The notes beneath the pieces are model-generated. The model did no database searches and was not told where the DNA came from. It saw nothing but the letters and a program-made list of their open reading frames with translations. From the NCBI GenBank assembly GCA_016721875.1, contig JADKHG010000001.1, forward strand, positions 372,001 to 436,000: a stretch of 64,000 bases of DNA, written 5' to 3'. This DNA comes from Sphingomonadales bacterium. Lineage in GTDB: Bacteria > Pseudomonadota > Alphaproteobacteria > Sphingomonadales > Sphingomonadaceae. The position numbers and the translations under genes were made by a program. This document shows positions 40,349 through 49,575 of the stretch, piece after piece; within the stretch, counting starts at the first letter, position 1; each line of letters opens with the position of its first letter.

Positions 40349-41461
40349 ATGGCAAAGCCTAAGAAGAAACTGCTACCCAAAAACTTTGAAGAGTTGTTGC
40401 AGCAAGGCGATATTGACACATTGAAGGCCGTGTTTGCGAGCTGCGACGTCAATGCGCGTGGCGGATATACGAAACAATCAGCGCTTGCCTATAATGACTG
40501 TCCCGACGAACTTGCCCGCTGGTTGGTCGCGCAAGGTGCCGATCCAATGGCCGAAGACAGCTATGGCGAAACCCCGCTTCACGCCCGTGCACGGCATTGG
40601 CAGGGCCGTATCGAAATATTGATCGAATTGGGTGCCGACGTCCATCATGGCGAAAATATGCGCGGAACGCCTTTGCACATGGCCGCTGGCGCATATAACC
40701 CGCGCACCGCCAAAATATTGCTACAGAATGGAGCCCGTGCCAACGCCCTCAATCGGGAGAATGAGACACCACTGGTTTATGCCTTACAACGGTGCAGTAA
40801 TATCAATCTGGAGAATATGGTAGCTCTTACCGAACTGCTTCTGGAAGTCGATCCACCCATCGCGCCAAAATCGGTCGGATTGCTGGGACGATTATTCGGA
40901 AAGAGTGGAAAAGCGGAGGACAGACCCGACTATGGCGAGATGGTCACCCGCATAGGCACCAATTTCGAATTTCATCGCAGCAACTTCAATCCTGATTTGG
41001 TCGATGCCGCAAGTGCTGCGCTCGACAGGCTTTATACACTGTTCAACGTCCCGCCCGTCGCGCGCCGGGTGATGCACGATGGCAAATCGACAATCACGGT
41101 CACTGCAAAAAAATGGGAAGATCGCCACCAGCAATATTGGGAATTGCTGGTCCCATCAAGCGGTGCAGCGGCGACCGTGCAAGGCGAGGTCATCCGGATA
41201 TCAGGACGCATAAATGATGAATTGCAGGGTAATGGCGGGATTAACTGGGATTCCGATTATAAGAAAATGGCAGATATGCTGCTGCAGCATGTCGGGTCAG
41301 GCAAGCCACTGTCCCCCGCCGAATTGGCTGAATTCTCAGCCATTATAAAGGATGTGAAAGGCCGTAGAGGCGATACCGTTAGATTATGTGAACTGGCGAC
41401 CCAATGGGTCGCGCTGAATCCTCAACCAGTCAAGCTACCGCCGCCTGACTATCAGCGCTAA
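40349..41461 (+). CDS. Ankyrin repeat protein
   Basis: A 370-residue protein. Residues about 20-160 form three or four ankyrin-type repeats (for example YGETPLHARARHWQGRIEIL and RGTPLHMAAGAYNPRTAKIL). The C-terminal 200 residues do not match a family I know. Ankyrin repeats bind partner proteins; no partner is suggested by the context. It follows tadA closely on the same strand. Confidence 0.85.
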   Translation: MAKPKKKLLPKNFEELLQQGDIDTLKAVFASCDVNARGGYTKQSALAYNDCPDELARWLVAQGADPMAEDSYGETPLHARARHWQGRIEILIELGADVHHGENMRGTPLHMAAGAYNPRTAKILLQNGARANALNRENETPLVYALQRCSNINLENMVALTELLLEVDPPIAPKSVGLLGRLFGKSGKAEDRPDYGEMVTRIGTNFEFHRSNFNPDLVDAASAALDRLYTLFNVPPVARRVMHDGKSTITVTAKKWEDRHQQYWELLVPSSGAAATVQGEVIRISGRINDELQGNGGINWDSDYKKMADMLLQHVGSGKPLSPAELAEFSAIIKDVKGRRGDTVRLCELATQWVALNPQPVKLPPPDYQR

Positions 41462-41474
41462 TTTGACCCGTACT

Positions 41475-42398
41475 TCAGCGCAAATATCTGCCAAAAAATG
41501 CCAAAGTCCTGTCCCAAGACAGTTCCGCCGCTGCCTTATCATAGCGCGGGGTTGAGTCATTGTGGAAACCGTGCTGCGTGCCGGGGTAGAAATGTACTGA
41601 ATAGCTTTTCTGGTTGGACAGCAGCGCAGCTTGATAGCGCAGCCAGCCATCGTTGATGCGTGGGTCGGTCTCGGCATAGTGGATCAGCAGCGGGGCCTTG
41701 ATCTTTGCGACTTCCGCAATTTGTGGCTGGATGCCATAATAAGGAACCGAGGCAGCCAGGTCGGGGCACGCAACCGCCAGTGCGTTGCATATCCCACCAC
41801 CATAGCAGAAACCAACCGCTCCAACCTTACCGGTCGATTGCTTTGAATCCCGCAAAAATTCAAACGAGGCAATAAAATCCTCAAACAGTTTTTTCGGATC
41901 AAGCTTTGCCTGCAATTCGCGGCCTTTGTCATCGCCGCCCGGATAGCCGCCGACCGAGGATAGGCCATCGGGACCAAAGGCCAGATAGCCCGCCTTCGCC
42001 AGCCGTCGCACCACATCCTCGATATAGGGGTTAAGCCCTCGATTTTCGTGGATCACCAGCACCGCCGGGATGCGCCCTTTTACCTTTGCTGGACGCGCAA
42101 GCAAGCCCGAGATGCTGCCATGTCCGTTGGGGCTGTTGACAGTGACGCGCTCAGTCTTGATCGACGGATCGGTGGGCAATACCTGCTGCGCCAGCGCATA
42201 GTCGGGCTGCAACTGGGCGAGGATCGCAGCGCCTGTCATCCCGGCAACAGCAAATTTCCCCGCCTGCGCCATGAACTCGCGCTTGCTGATCTTGCCGTGG
42301 ACATAGCCGTCAAAGATTTCAAGAATGGCGGGGTGGAAATCTTCGGCCCGCATCCGCTGCGGTACAATTTCGGCGACCGGATCAACAGACCCGCGCAT
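41475..42398 (-). CDS. Dienelactone hydrolase family protein with N-terminal export-like segment
   Basis: The 307-residue protein has the DLH fold: nucleophile Cys in AVGFCYGGGICN, the acidic residue in YAETDPRIND and the His in GTQHGFHND. Residues about 25-60 carry SKREFMAQAGKF and a hydrophobic stretch, much like a twin-arginine-type leader with Lys-Arg. The start at 42398 is coupled to the stop of the LytTR gene (TGATG). A lactone substrate is only inferred from family. Confidence 0.85.
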   Translation of the reverse strand: MRGSVDPVAEIVPQRMRAEDFHPAILEIFDGYVHGKISKREFMAQAGKFAVAGMTGAAILAQLQPDYALAQQVLPTDPSIKTERVTVNSPNGHGSISGLLARPAKVKGRIPAVLVIHENRGLNPYIEDVVRRLAKAGYLAFGPDGLSSVGGYPGGDDKGRELQAKLDPKKLFEDFIASFEFLRDSKQSTGKVGAVGFCYGGGICNALAVACPDLAASVPYYGIQPQIAEVAKIKAPLLIHYAETDPRINDGWLRYQAALLSNQKSYSVHFYPGTQHGFHNDSTPRYDKAAAELSWDRTLAFFGRYLR

Positions 42399-43198
42399 CA
42401 ATGCACGAACCGCGCGACGACGTCGCGATAGCTGCGGCTGACCTTTACCTCGGCTCCCGATTCCAGGATCAGGAAGCATTCGCCATTGGTGTGCGGTTTC
42501 ACCTGTCGCACGCGGTCGAGATTGACGATCTTTGACCGGTGAACGCGCTGGAAGGTGCGCGGGTCGAGCCGCTTTTCCAGATCCTTCATCGTTTCGCGCA
42601 GGATCAGGCTGTTGTCGGCGGTTTCGATGACCATATAGTCACCCGCCGCCTCGATACGTTCGATGGTATCGACATCGACGCGGAAAATCTGGCCGCGATC
42701 TTTGACGTTGATCAGCTTTTCAAAGCGCCCGCTGGTCATTTCTTCATCGACATGCGGGATGTTATCGGCTGCCTCTGGTGCAACCTCGTTGATGACCGAA
42801 CGCAATCGCTCCACCTCGTCGGCGGTTCGCTTGTCAGCCAACCGGCCGCGCACGCGTTCCATTGTGTCGGCAAGCCTTTCGGGCTCGACGGGCTTCATCA
42901 GATAATCGACTGCTTGCGCCTCAAAAGCCCGCAAAGCATGATCCGAATAGGCGGTGACAAAAACAAACAGTGGCGGGTCGATATCCATCACCCCTTGCAC
43001 CACAGAAAAGCCGTCAAAACCGGGCATTTGAATATCGAGAAAAACCAGATCGGGTTTCAACGTCTTGATCTTGCGGATCGCCTCGCGCCCGTTCAGGCAG
43101 GTTGCGACGATTTCGACATCCTCAAACGGCGCGAGGCGCATTTCGAGCCCCTGTGTTGCCAGTTTTTCGTCGTCGACCAATATGGTCCTTATGTTCAT
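42398..43198 (-). CDS. LytTR family response regulator
   Basis: The receiver domain has its phosphorylated Asp in LVFLDIQMPGFDG (about residue 55), and the C-terminal half (from about 165) is a LytTR DNA-binding domain (VDTIERIEAAGDYMVIET, FQRVHRSKIVNLDRVRQV). It should act on genes through the LytS-like kinase encoded just upstream, which it overlaps by 4 bases (ATGA). Targets are unknown. Confidence 0.93.
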   Translation of the reverse strand: MNIRTILVDDEKLATQGLEMRLAPFEDVEIVATCLNGREAIRKIKTLKPDLVFLDIQMPGFDGFSVVQGVMDIDPPLFVFVTAYSDHALRAFEAQAVDYLMKPVEPERLADTMERVRGRLADKRTADEVERLRSVINEVAPEAADNIPHVDEEMTSGRFEKLINVKDRGQIFRVDVDTIERIEAAGDYMVIETADNSLILRETMKDLEKRLDPRTFQRVHRSKIVNLDRVRQVKPHTNGECFLILESGAEVKVSRSYRDVVARFVH

Positions 43199-44352
43199 GC
43201 GGTCACTGCTCCTGCCATGTCGGTGCCAACGCTTTTCGCTGGCGCACCGATCGCCTGGGTTTCGCCCCCGCCCTGTTTCACTTGATAGGGAAATTCTAGC
43301 ACAACCTCGAATCCGCCGCCACTGCGCACATAGCTGTCGAACCTTTGTTCATCGCCATAAGCCTGCATCAACCGCTCGCGTGTGTTCTTCATCCCGACCC
43401 CGGTAGAGGTCATGGGATTACTCGCGCCCGCCTGCAAGCCGGGACCGGAGTCAGATACGATGACCCGAAGCCTGTCGCCGACGAGTTGGACTTTGATCGC
43501 GATATCGGCACCATCTTCCTGGGGAGTGACCGCATATTTTATCGCATTTTCGACAAGGGGTTGCAGCAGCAAGGAAGGAATGAGTGCCTTTTCTGCCTCG
43601 GGCGCGATATCAAATTCGGTCCGCAACCGCTCCTCGAACCGCATCTTTTCAATGTCGAGATAGAGTTTGAGCGTTTCAATTTCCTGCAAAAGCGTCACTT
43701 TTGCTTCGGCCTCGTTGATCAGCGTGAAACGCAGGAAAGACGACAGCCGCGACAGCATCGCATTGGCCTGTTCGGTCTGTTTCAGCAGCACCAGGGTCGA
43801 GATGCTGTTGAGTGTGTTGAACAGGAAATGCGGGTTCAACTGATAGCGCAACATCGTCAACTGTGCGCTGGTCGCCGCCGCCTCTAGCCGCAGCAACTGG
43901 TCCGCTTGCTCTTCCGCTCGGACGAAATAGTTGATCGCGTAATAGAGCGCGCTCCACGACCCAATGAGCGTCGCATCGATGAACAGCGCGCCGACGAAGA
44001 GCTGGGCGAAGGGCGTTTCATCGGCACCCTCTCGGATCGTCTGCAACACCCAAACGTCGATATAGGCAAAGGTCAGCGTGCCGATCGCAACCGCAACGAA
44101 TGTCGTGCCCCATGTCATCAGCGGTTTGCGGTCGATGACGTTGCGGTAGATCACCGAAAGCACCAAGGTGATCGAATAGCCGGTAACCGCCGAGATCAGT
44201 ACCGGCACCAGAAAGCTCAGCGGCTGACCGTTGGCAATACCCGATGCCGCGCGCAACAGCGCTGCTCCCGCCCATCCGGCAGAGTGCAGGTTCCAGAACG
44301 CCCGATTCTTGTCGGAAAAGAAGGGTTCATCGGCGAGGTCTAAGACAGCCAT
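43195..44352 (-). CDS. LytS-like sensor histidine kinase
   Basis: A 385-residue membrane kinase. Four hydrophobic segments (residues about 20-150) are followed by the His_kinase region with the phosphorylated His in LRYQLNPHFLFNTLNSI, and the ATP-binding end (LLQPLVENAIKYAV and SDSGPGLQAG). It forms a two-component system with the LytTR regulator downstream. No dedicated ligand domain is apparent, so the signal is unknown. Confidence 0.92.
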   Translation of the reverse strand: MAVLDLADEPFFSDKNRAFWNLHSAGWAGAALLRAASGIANGQPLSFLVPVLISAVTGYSITLVLSVIYRNVIDRKPLMTWGTTFVAVAIGTLTFAYIDVWVLQTIREGADETPFAQLFVGALFIDATLIGSWSALYYAINYFVRAEEQADQLLRLEAAATSAQLTMLRYQLNPHFLFNTLNSISTLVLLKQTEQANAMLSRLSSFLRFTLINEAEAKVTLLQEIETLKLYLDIEKMRFEERLRTEFDIAPEAEKALIPSLLLQPLVENAIKYAVTPQEDGADIAIKVQLVGDRLRVIVSDSGPGLQAGASNPMTSTGVGMKNTRERLMQAYGDEQRFDSYVRSGGGFEVVLEFPYQVKQGGGETQAIGAPAKSVGTDMAGAVTA

Positions 44353-44450
44353 GCCGCCTGTCTAGCGACAAATCATCAGACCATGAAGCCTTTGTTTGCT
44401 TCATTCGCCATGATAATTTATCCTGCATGCAATCAGGAGAGGATCGACCG

Positions 44451-45047
44451 ATGAGTGAAGCAAAAACCCGCGCAAATTTCAGCGACATGTCGCTTAGCAC
44501 CCATGACGACTGGGCTGCGATCATGGTGGAACAGGTTCCCTTTGCGCGCAGCGGCGGTGCGCGGGTGCTCGATCATCTGCGCATTTTGGCCGGCGATTAT
44601 GGCGGCTTTCCGGTGGACCGGTTGACCCATTGCCTGCAAACCGCGACCCGAGCGCACCGCGATGGCAAAGACGAGGACTATGTTGTCATGGCGCTGCTCC
44701 ACGACATTGGCGATACGCTGGGTGCGTATAACCATCCCGACATTGCAGCGGCGATCCTCAAGCCTTTCGTATCGGAAGAACTACACTGGATTGTGCAGAA
44801 TCACGGCATATTCCAAGGCTATAATTTCTTCCACCACCTCGGCCTCGACCGCAATATGCGCGATAAGTTCCGCGACCATCCCCATTATGCCGCAGCGGTC
44901 GAATTCATCGACAAATATGACTGCCCGGCCTTTGACCCGGATTACGACACGCTGCCGCTGGAATTTTTCGAACCGATGGTAATGCGCCTGTTCGAATTTC
45001 CACAAAACAGCATCTACAAAAAAGCGATGGCTGAGGCCGACGCGTAA
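44451..45047 (+). CDS. HD-domain protein, PhnZ-like
   Basis: A 198-residue protein whose order of motifs (LTHCLQTATRAHRDG, MALLHDIGDTLG, NHPDIAAAILKPFVSEELHW, VQNHGIFQGY) matches small HD-domain oxygenases of the PhnZ/TmpB type, which use a two-iron centre to break phosphonates. An ordinary HD phosphohydrolase is the alternative. There are no phosphonate genes nearby, so the substrate is open. AGGAGAGG precedes the start at 44451. Divergent from the LytS-like kinase gene. Confidence 0.75.
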   Translation: MSEAKTRANFSDMSLSTHDDWAAIMVEQVPFARSGGARVLDHLRILAGDYGGFPVDRLTHCLQTATRAHRDGKDEDYVVMALLHDIGDTLGAYNHPDIAAAILKPFVSEELHWIVQNHGIFQGYNFFHHLGLDRNMRDKFRDHPHYAAAVEFIDKYDCPAFDPDYDTLPLEFFEPMVMRLFEFPQNSIYKKAMAEADA

Positions 45048-45144
45048 GCGCAGAAAAAATCATCAGGAAAAATCCTGCCTAAAATGAAGGGAGCAGGCAC
45101 GCGTCCTGGCGGATACCAACCGCCGGTACCGCCAGACTCAGCGG

Positions 45145-47811
45145 CTACAGTATGAAATCCGCAGTGGTCAGCGTACCGCCAGCCTGACCTTGCAAGATGA
45201 TTTCCATATCGGCCACACCATCGCCATTGACATCGGCTTGCACCAGCAGGTCCCCGCCTGAATTCTGATAGCGGATCTGGCCAACGCCGGTGTTGGCAAA
45301 GGCCGCAGTGCCGACAAAGTTGAACGCCTGATCGCCAGCTGTCCCCGCATCGGCATCGATCAGCAGGAAGTTCAGCCTGTCGCCGCCAATGGTGAAGTCT
45401 GTAACCCGGTCTGCCGCCGCCCCAAGCCCGCTGTCGCTTTGCTGGAAATAGCGGAACTGGTCATTGCCGGTACCGCCGGTGAGCACATCCGCACCACCAA
45501 TGCCCATGATCTTGTCATTGCCGATGCCACCGTTGATCGTATCGACGCCGTTGCTGCCACGAATCTGATCGACACCATCACCGCTGTTGATGGTGTTGCC
45601 GGTCGAAGCGCCCAACCCCAGCTTGATGATATCAATACCGCTGGTGCCGTTGACCACCGTTGCGACTGTCGATGCAAAACCCATACCCGATGCCAGGAAA
45701 TTGACACCTGCACTCATATTGACGGTGATCGTACCCGTCCCGCTCAGCGCAGTATTGGTGGCAAGGCCGTTGCGGAACTGGCTGCCGGTCATGGTCAGGT
45801 TTGCGCCTGCTGACAGTTCGATGGCTTCAAACTGCGCCAGCGTGCCGGTCAGCGCCATGCTGCTACCCACTGCCAGCGTGTCGATGTCGGCTCCGCCATC
45901 ATAATTACCGCCACCATTGCGGATCTCGATCCGGTCATTGCCTGCACCGCCATTGATCGTGGTCGCCTGCATTTCGTCTCCGGTCAGGGTATTGGCACTG
46001 GCATTGCCGTTGATCGTGATGCTGTCCTGTCCATCGGTCCAGTCGCTGAACACCGCTCCCGTCGTCGCCCCGGCGAGCGTGTAGCTGGCAGACACCACGT
46101 TGAAGACGACCGCATCGTTTAAAACCGAACCACGAAATCTCCCCGGCCCGGCGTACAAATCTGCATGGGTGACAATCAGGGTCTGGCCAGACATCGTGAT
46201 ACTCGTGCCGGCCGCCGTCATGAATATGTCGCGCACCGAAGCCGAAGCGCCTGAGATATTCGAGATTTCGAAACGGCCTGTGCCGTTCAGGGTGATGCTG
46301 GCAGAATTCGAAATCGATCCCCCATCTTGAAGGGCGAGCACTCCGCTGTTGATGGTTGTAACACCGGTGTAGCTGTTGACCCCGGCAAGATACTCGCCGT
46401 CGTCACTATTGACGGTCACGCCCCCGCTGCCGCCAATGGCATTGCCATAGATCCAAGGGCCGAACAATGGGTCGAATCCATGGTTGAACACCAATGTGCC
46501 ATCATTGGTAACCGCGCCCGTACCCAGCGTGCCGGAGGTGCCGCCATTGCCGATCTGCAAAGTGCTGCCCGCGGCAATATAGGTAGCGCCATAGCTGTTG
46601 GTGCCGGTTAGGATTGCAGTGCGATTGAGGAAGACCCGCAAGGTGCCGTCGCCGGGTGTATCCCCCAAGATGTTATTGGCAATCAACTGCGTATCGGACC
46701 GGAACAGATCGAGTTGGGCACCGTTATGCAATATGACATTGCCCGTTCCCAGCGTGCCATCCGTGCCGCCAGCACCAACGACCAAAGTCCCGCTTTGAAC
46801 AATTGTCAGGCCTGAATAGCTGTTGCTCCCGGTCAGATATTCGGCGCCCGAACCGCGCACGACCAGACTGCCAACGCCTGAAATAGCGTTATTGTGATAG
46901 TAATTGCCTGCTGCATGGTTGAAACTCAACACTGCATTGTTGACGACCGCGCCTGTGCACAGATTTCCGGTAGTGCCGCCATTGCCGACGATAAGCTGGG
47001 CGTTGTTCTCAATCAATGTCTGGCCGGAATAGCTGTTGCTGCCGGTCAAGCTAAAATCCACATTGCCCGAAAAGCTTACATCACCCGTGCCGCTGATATC
47101 ATTGTTCAGGGTGCGAATGGCGAAACCACTGCCATAGGCAAAGGCCAGGCTGCCATTGTTGGTTATCGCGCCGCCGCCATATGTTCCCGCCGCACTGAAA
47201 CCATCGCCAATCTGCAGCCTGTTGGTCGCGTTGATCGTCGTCAAACCGCTATGACCGCTGTTGTCTCCAGTCAGCGTGGTGGTCCGCCCCGCGCTGTCGA
47301 CCAGAATCGAGCCCACGCCTGAAATATTGCCGCCAAAGGCTGCGTCATTGGTGGTGCGGAAAGTCAGGCTGCCGCTGCCGTCGCCCAAGGCGATAGTGCC
47401 GTTAATCGTGCCCGCGCTGGCGGGTGACGTGCCGCCGATGATGACCGCCCCTGTACTTACTGTGATCGCGCCGGTTACGGTGCCTCCGCCTGATACCGTC
47501 AGCCTCGCATTGTTGATGGAAATAAGGGGCGCTGTCACTGTCCCGCCGGTGACCGCAAGAGTCGCTATCGCCGACGCGGCAAAGAATTCGATTTTGTCGC
47601 TAACGATCAGGCTACCGCTGGTCGTAAGGTTTGATGAATTACGGATGCGGATATCGCGTGCTGCGGCAACTGCATTGTTGGTTACATCGCCGTCAGATAT
47701 TAAGACAAAGTCTCCAGCTGCTGGAACGCCCGGACCAAACGTCTCATCTTCCTGCCAGTTATTCGGATCGTTCCATAATCCAGGCCCGCTAATCCAACTC
47801 CAGTTCGCCAT
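45145..47811 (-). CDS. Large secreted protein with autotransporter-type strand repeats and RTX C-terminus
   Basis: The start at 47811 (MANWSWISGPG) follows GGAGGGG. Of 888 residues, about 150-500 hold five repeats of the type LTGSNSYSGQTLIENNAQL (autotransporter-associated beta strand). Residues about 640-800 hold RTX-like Ca-binding nonapeptides (NGGAGNDRIEI, NGGIGNDKIMG, LTGGTGNDQF), and the C-terminal 80 residues look like a type I secretion signal (AADRVTDFTIGGDRLNF, GVADMEIILQGQ). There is no Sec signal and no barrel, so export by type I secretion is inferred. Likely an adhesin or surface-layer-like protein. Confidence 0.82.
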   Translation of the reverse strand: MANWSWISGPGLWNDPNNWQEDETFGPGVPAAGDFVLISDGDVTNNAVAAARDIRIRNSSNLTTSGSLIVSDKIEFFAASAIATLAVTGGTVTAPLISINNARLTVSGGGTVTGAITVSTGAVIIGGTSPASAGTINGTIALGDGSGSLTFRTTNDAAFGGNISGVGSILVDSAGRTTTLTGDNSGHSGLTTINATNRLQIGDGFSAAGTYGGGAITNNGSLAFAYGSGFAIRTLNNDISGTGDVSFSGNVDFSLTGSNSYSGQTLIENNAQLIVGNGGTTGNLCTGAVVNNAVLSFNHAAGNYYHNNAISGVGSLVVRGSGAEYLTGSNSYSGLTIVQSGTLVVGAGGTDGTLGTGNVILHNGAQLDLFRSDTQLIANNILGDTPGDGTLRVFLNRTAILTGTNSYGATYIAAGSTLQIGNGGTSGTLGTGAVTNDGTLVFNHGFDPLFGPWIYGNAIGGSGGVTVNSDDGEYLAGVNSYTGVTTINSGVLALQDGGSISNSASITLNGTGRFEISNISGASASVRDIFMTAAGTSITMSGQTLIVTHADLYAGPGRFRGSVLNDAVVFNVVSASYTLAGATTGAVFSDWTDGQDSITINGNASANTLTGDEMQATTINGGAGNDRIEIRNGGGNYDGGADIDTLAVGSSMALTGTLAQFEAIELSAGANLTMTGSQFRNGLATNTALSGTGTITVNMSAGVNFLASGMGFASTVATVVNGTSGIDIIKLGLGASTGNTINSGDGVDQIRGSNGVDTINGGIGNDKIMGIGGADVLTGGTGNDQFRYFQQSDSGLGAAADRVTDFTIGGDRLNFLLIDADAGTAGDQAFNFVGTAAFANTGVGQIRYQNSGGDLLVQADVNGDGVADMEIILQGQAGGTLTTADFIL

Positions 47812-47963
47812 AAGCCCCTCCGTTCGTCGCCGCCGGCGCCGCCTAGCCAGCACATCCGGGGCCATGCCCAGGGTCGCATGCACAACAGGCCAGTTTAAGG
47901 ATCAAATGTCAATTGATGTATAGCGTGAGGCGCAGCGGACATTGCAGCGGCCAGTGTCAGAAG

Positions 47964-47993
47964 AAAAAGGCCGCCCCCTTACGGAAGCGGCCC
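47964..47993 (-). terminator. Rho-independent terminator after the DUF3617 protein gene
   Basis: On the - strand, GGCCGCTTCC-GTAA-GGGGGCGGCC (ten pairs including two G-T) is followed by TTTTT. It lies about 95 bases after the stop of the gene at 48088. Confidence 0.85.
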
Positions 47994-48087
47994 AGTAAGG
48001 CATTTAGCCTGTTAGGGAGGAAATCGTGCCCCAAATGAAAGGCACATTCGCTCTCTTAAGCAATAATGGTTAACAGCAGCTTAAAGC

Positions 48088-48504
48088 TCAGCAAGCGCCT
48101 GCGCGGCGGCCCTCTACCGAGAAAGAAAAAGGCGCGCTGTTGCGAATGCCCTGCGATTGGATGTGGATCAGGCGGCCGTTTTCCTTGCGGATTGTGGTTA
48201 GACCTTGGCCTGCACCTTTGCACGAATAGCTGATGGTCACCGTTGTCGGCGTCGACTTGACCACATAATGTGTGCAGACTGTTCCGCCGTGCTGGATTTG
48301 GACCAATTGCTTTGGATCACCGACGCAAAGCCGGTCATTGGCAACGCCTGAGGCACCGCCGCCTATGGCACGCAGCTGCCACAAGCCGCGCTCCAGAGTC
48401 TGCAGCAGATCGCCGGTGTCACCTTGTCCAACAGCCTGCGCCGCCGGGCCAACACCCAGCGCCAGCACAATCGCCAAAACGCCTTTTGAGAATATATTTT
48501 TCAT
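48088..48504 (-). CDS. DUF3617-like exported protein
   Basis: A 138-residue protein with a signal peptide (residues 1-24, ending AQA). It contains GLWQLRAIGGG, RLCVGDPKQLVQIQHGG and an alternating strand pattern with cysteine pairs (VCTHYV, YSCKGAG) as in DUF3617 family proteins, whose function is unknown. The start at 48504 is the ATG of MKNIFSKG, rather than one 26 codons earlier, because the signal peptide begins there. Confidence 0.75.
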   Translation of the reverse strand: MKNIFSKGVLAIVLALGVGPAAQAVGQGDTGDLLQTLERGLWQLRAIGGGASGVANDRLCVGDPKQLVQIQHGGTVCTHYVVKSTPTTVTISYSCKGAGQGLTTIRKENGRLIHIQSQGIRNSAPFSFSVEGRRAGAC

Positions 48505-48654
48505 ATGAAAAATTCCGTCGTTCACCCTATTTTTGCGGCGCGACCCGAATCTGAATACCTTCTTATACCCTGTTAGTTTCAAGATGCACGATAGAATGTG
48601 CAGTATGAACGATGAATGACCGAAACAGGGTTAATTTCATCGAAATCTTGTCAA

Positions 48655-49575
48655 TCAATTGGCCATGCTGGCGAGGCTGATCGGGAAGCGGCGCGAGCAG
48701 AATTCGCAATCGACGACGATATCGCCCTCGTCATTGGCCATTTCCGCGCGTTCGTCGGCGGGAAAACGGGCGACGACATTGCGGATATGGACGGGATCGC
48801 AGCGACAGCCCTTTTCAAGGCTGGCTCCTGGCTCGACCCGCACTTCCTGCTCCTCATGAAACAGCCGCCAGACAATCTCTTCCAGCGGCAGTGCAGGATC
48901 AGTCAATTCTACATTGGTTACGGTACCCGCGAGGATCGAGACATGCTCCCATTCGGGATGGTCCATCCGCACATGCAGCCGCTCCCGCCCTTCTTCGCCG
49001 TCGGCCAGATGTTGCAGCAGCAATCCGCCAGCAATGCAGCGACCACCGACATGGTTCACTGCTGCGCGGATCAAGGTTGGCAATTGTTCGGACTGCGCGA
49101 AATAGCTGCTCACAGCTTCGCAAAGGCTTTCGCCTTCCAGCGGCACAATCCCTTGATAACGGCCGCTGCCTTCCACCCCATCATGCTTGCGGTCAAAGGT
49201 GATTGCGAGAAAGCCCTTGCCGAACAGACCGAACAAATTGGTGTCAGGCGGCAGCTCGGCGAGTTTGATTGCGTCGAACTGCGCGTAACCGCGCAAGGCT
49301 GCATCCTTATAGTCACAAACCAGCAAACCAATTGCGCCATTTTCGGTCTGCGCCTGCAGCGTCAACTGCCCTTCGGCATTCTTCAATGTCGCCCCGAGCA
49401 AGGCCGTCAGCACCAGCGCCTCTGCCAGCGTTTTTTCGACAATCGGCGGCAAAGCATGTGCCGACAGAATCTCGTTCAAAACCGCATCAAGCCGCACGAG
49501 CCGACCGCGCGCATTCATCGCCGGGATCGAGAAGCGCAGGGGCTGATCAGTCAATATCGGCGCTGCCTTATTCAC
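48655..49575 (-). CDS. hslO: 33 kDa redox-regulated chaperone Hsp33
   Basis: Hsp33 holds unfolding proteins under oxidative stress. The N-terminal domain (LRFSIPAMNARGRLVRLDAV, VLTALLGATLK) and the zinc domain with four Cys (GCRCDP and DCEFCSRRF) are present, so the redox switch should work. I set the start at a GTG (49575), overlapping the argF stop as GTGA; a longer start at 49593 is possible. It is the last gene of the argD-argF-hslO operon. Confidence 0.93.
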   Translation of the reverse strand: MNKAAPILTDQPLRFSIPAMNARGRLVRLDAVLNEILSAHALPPIVEKTLAEALVLTALLGATLKNAEGQLTLQAQTENGAIGLLVCDYKDAALRGYAQFDAIKLAELPPDTNLFGLFGKGFLAITFDRKHDGVEGSGRYQGIVPLEGESLCEAVSSYFAQSEQLPTLIRAAVNHVGGRCIAGGLLLQHLADGEEGRERLHVRMDHPEWEHVSILAGTVTNVELTDPALPLEEIVWRLFHEEQEVRVEPGASLEKGCRCDPVHIRNVVARFPADERAEMANDEGDIVVDCEFCSRRFPISLASMAN

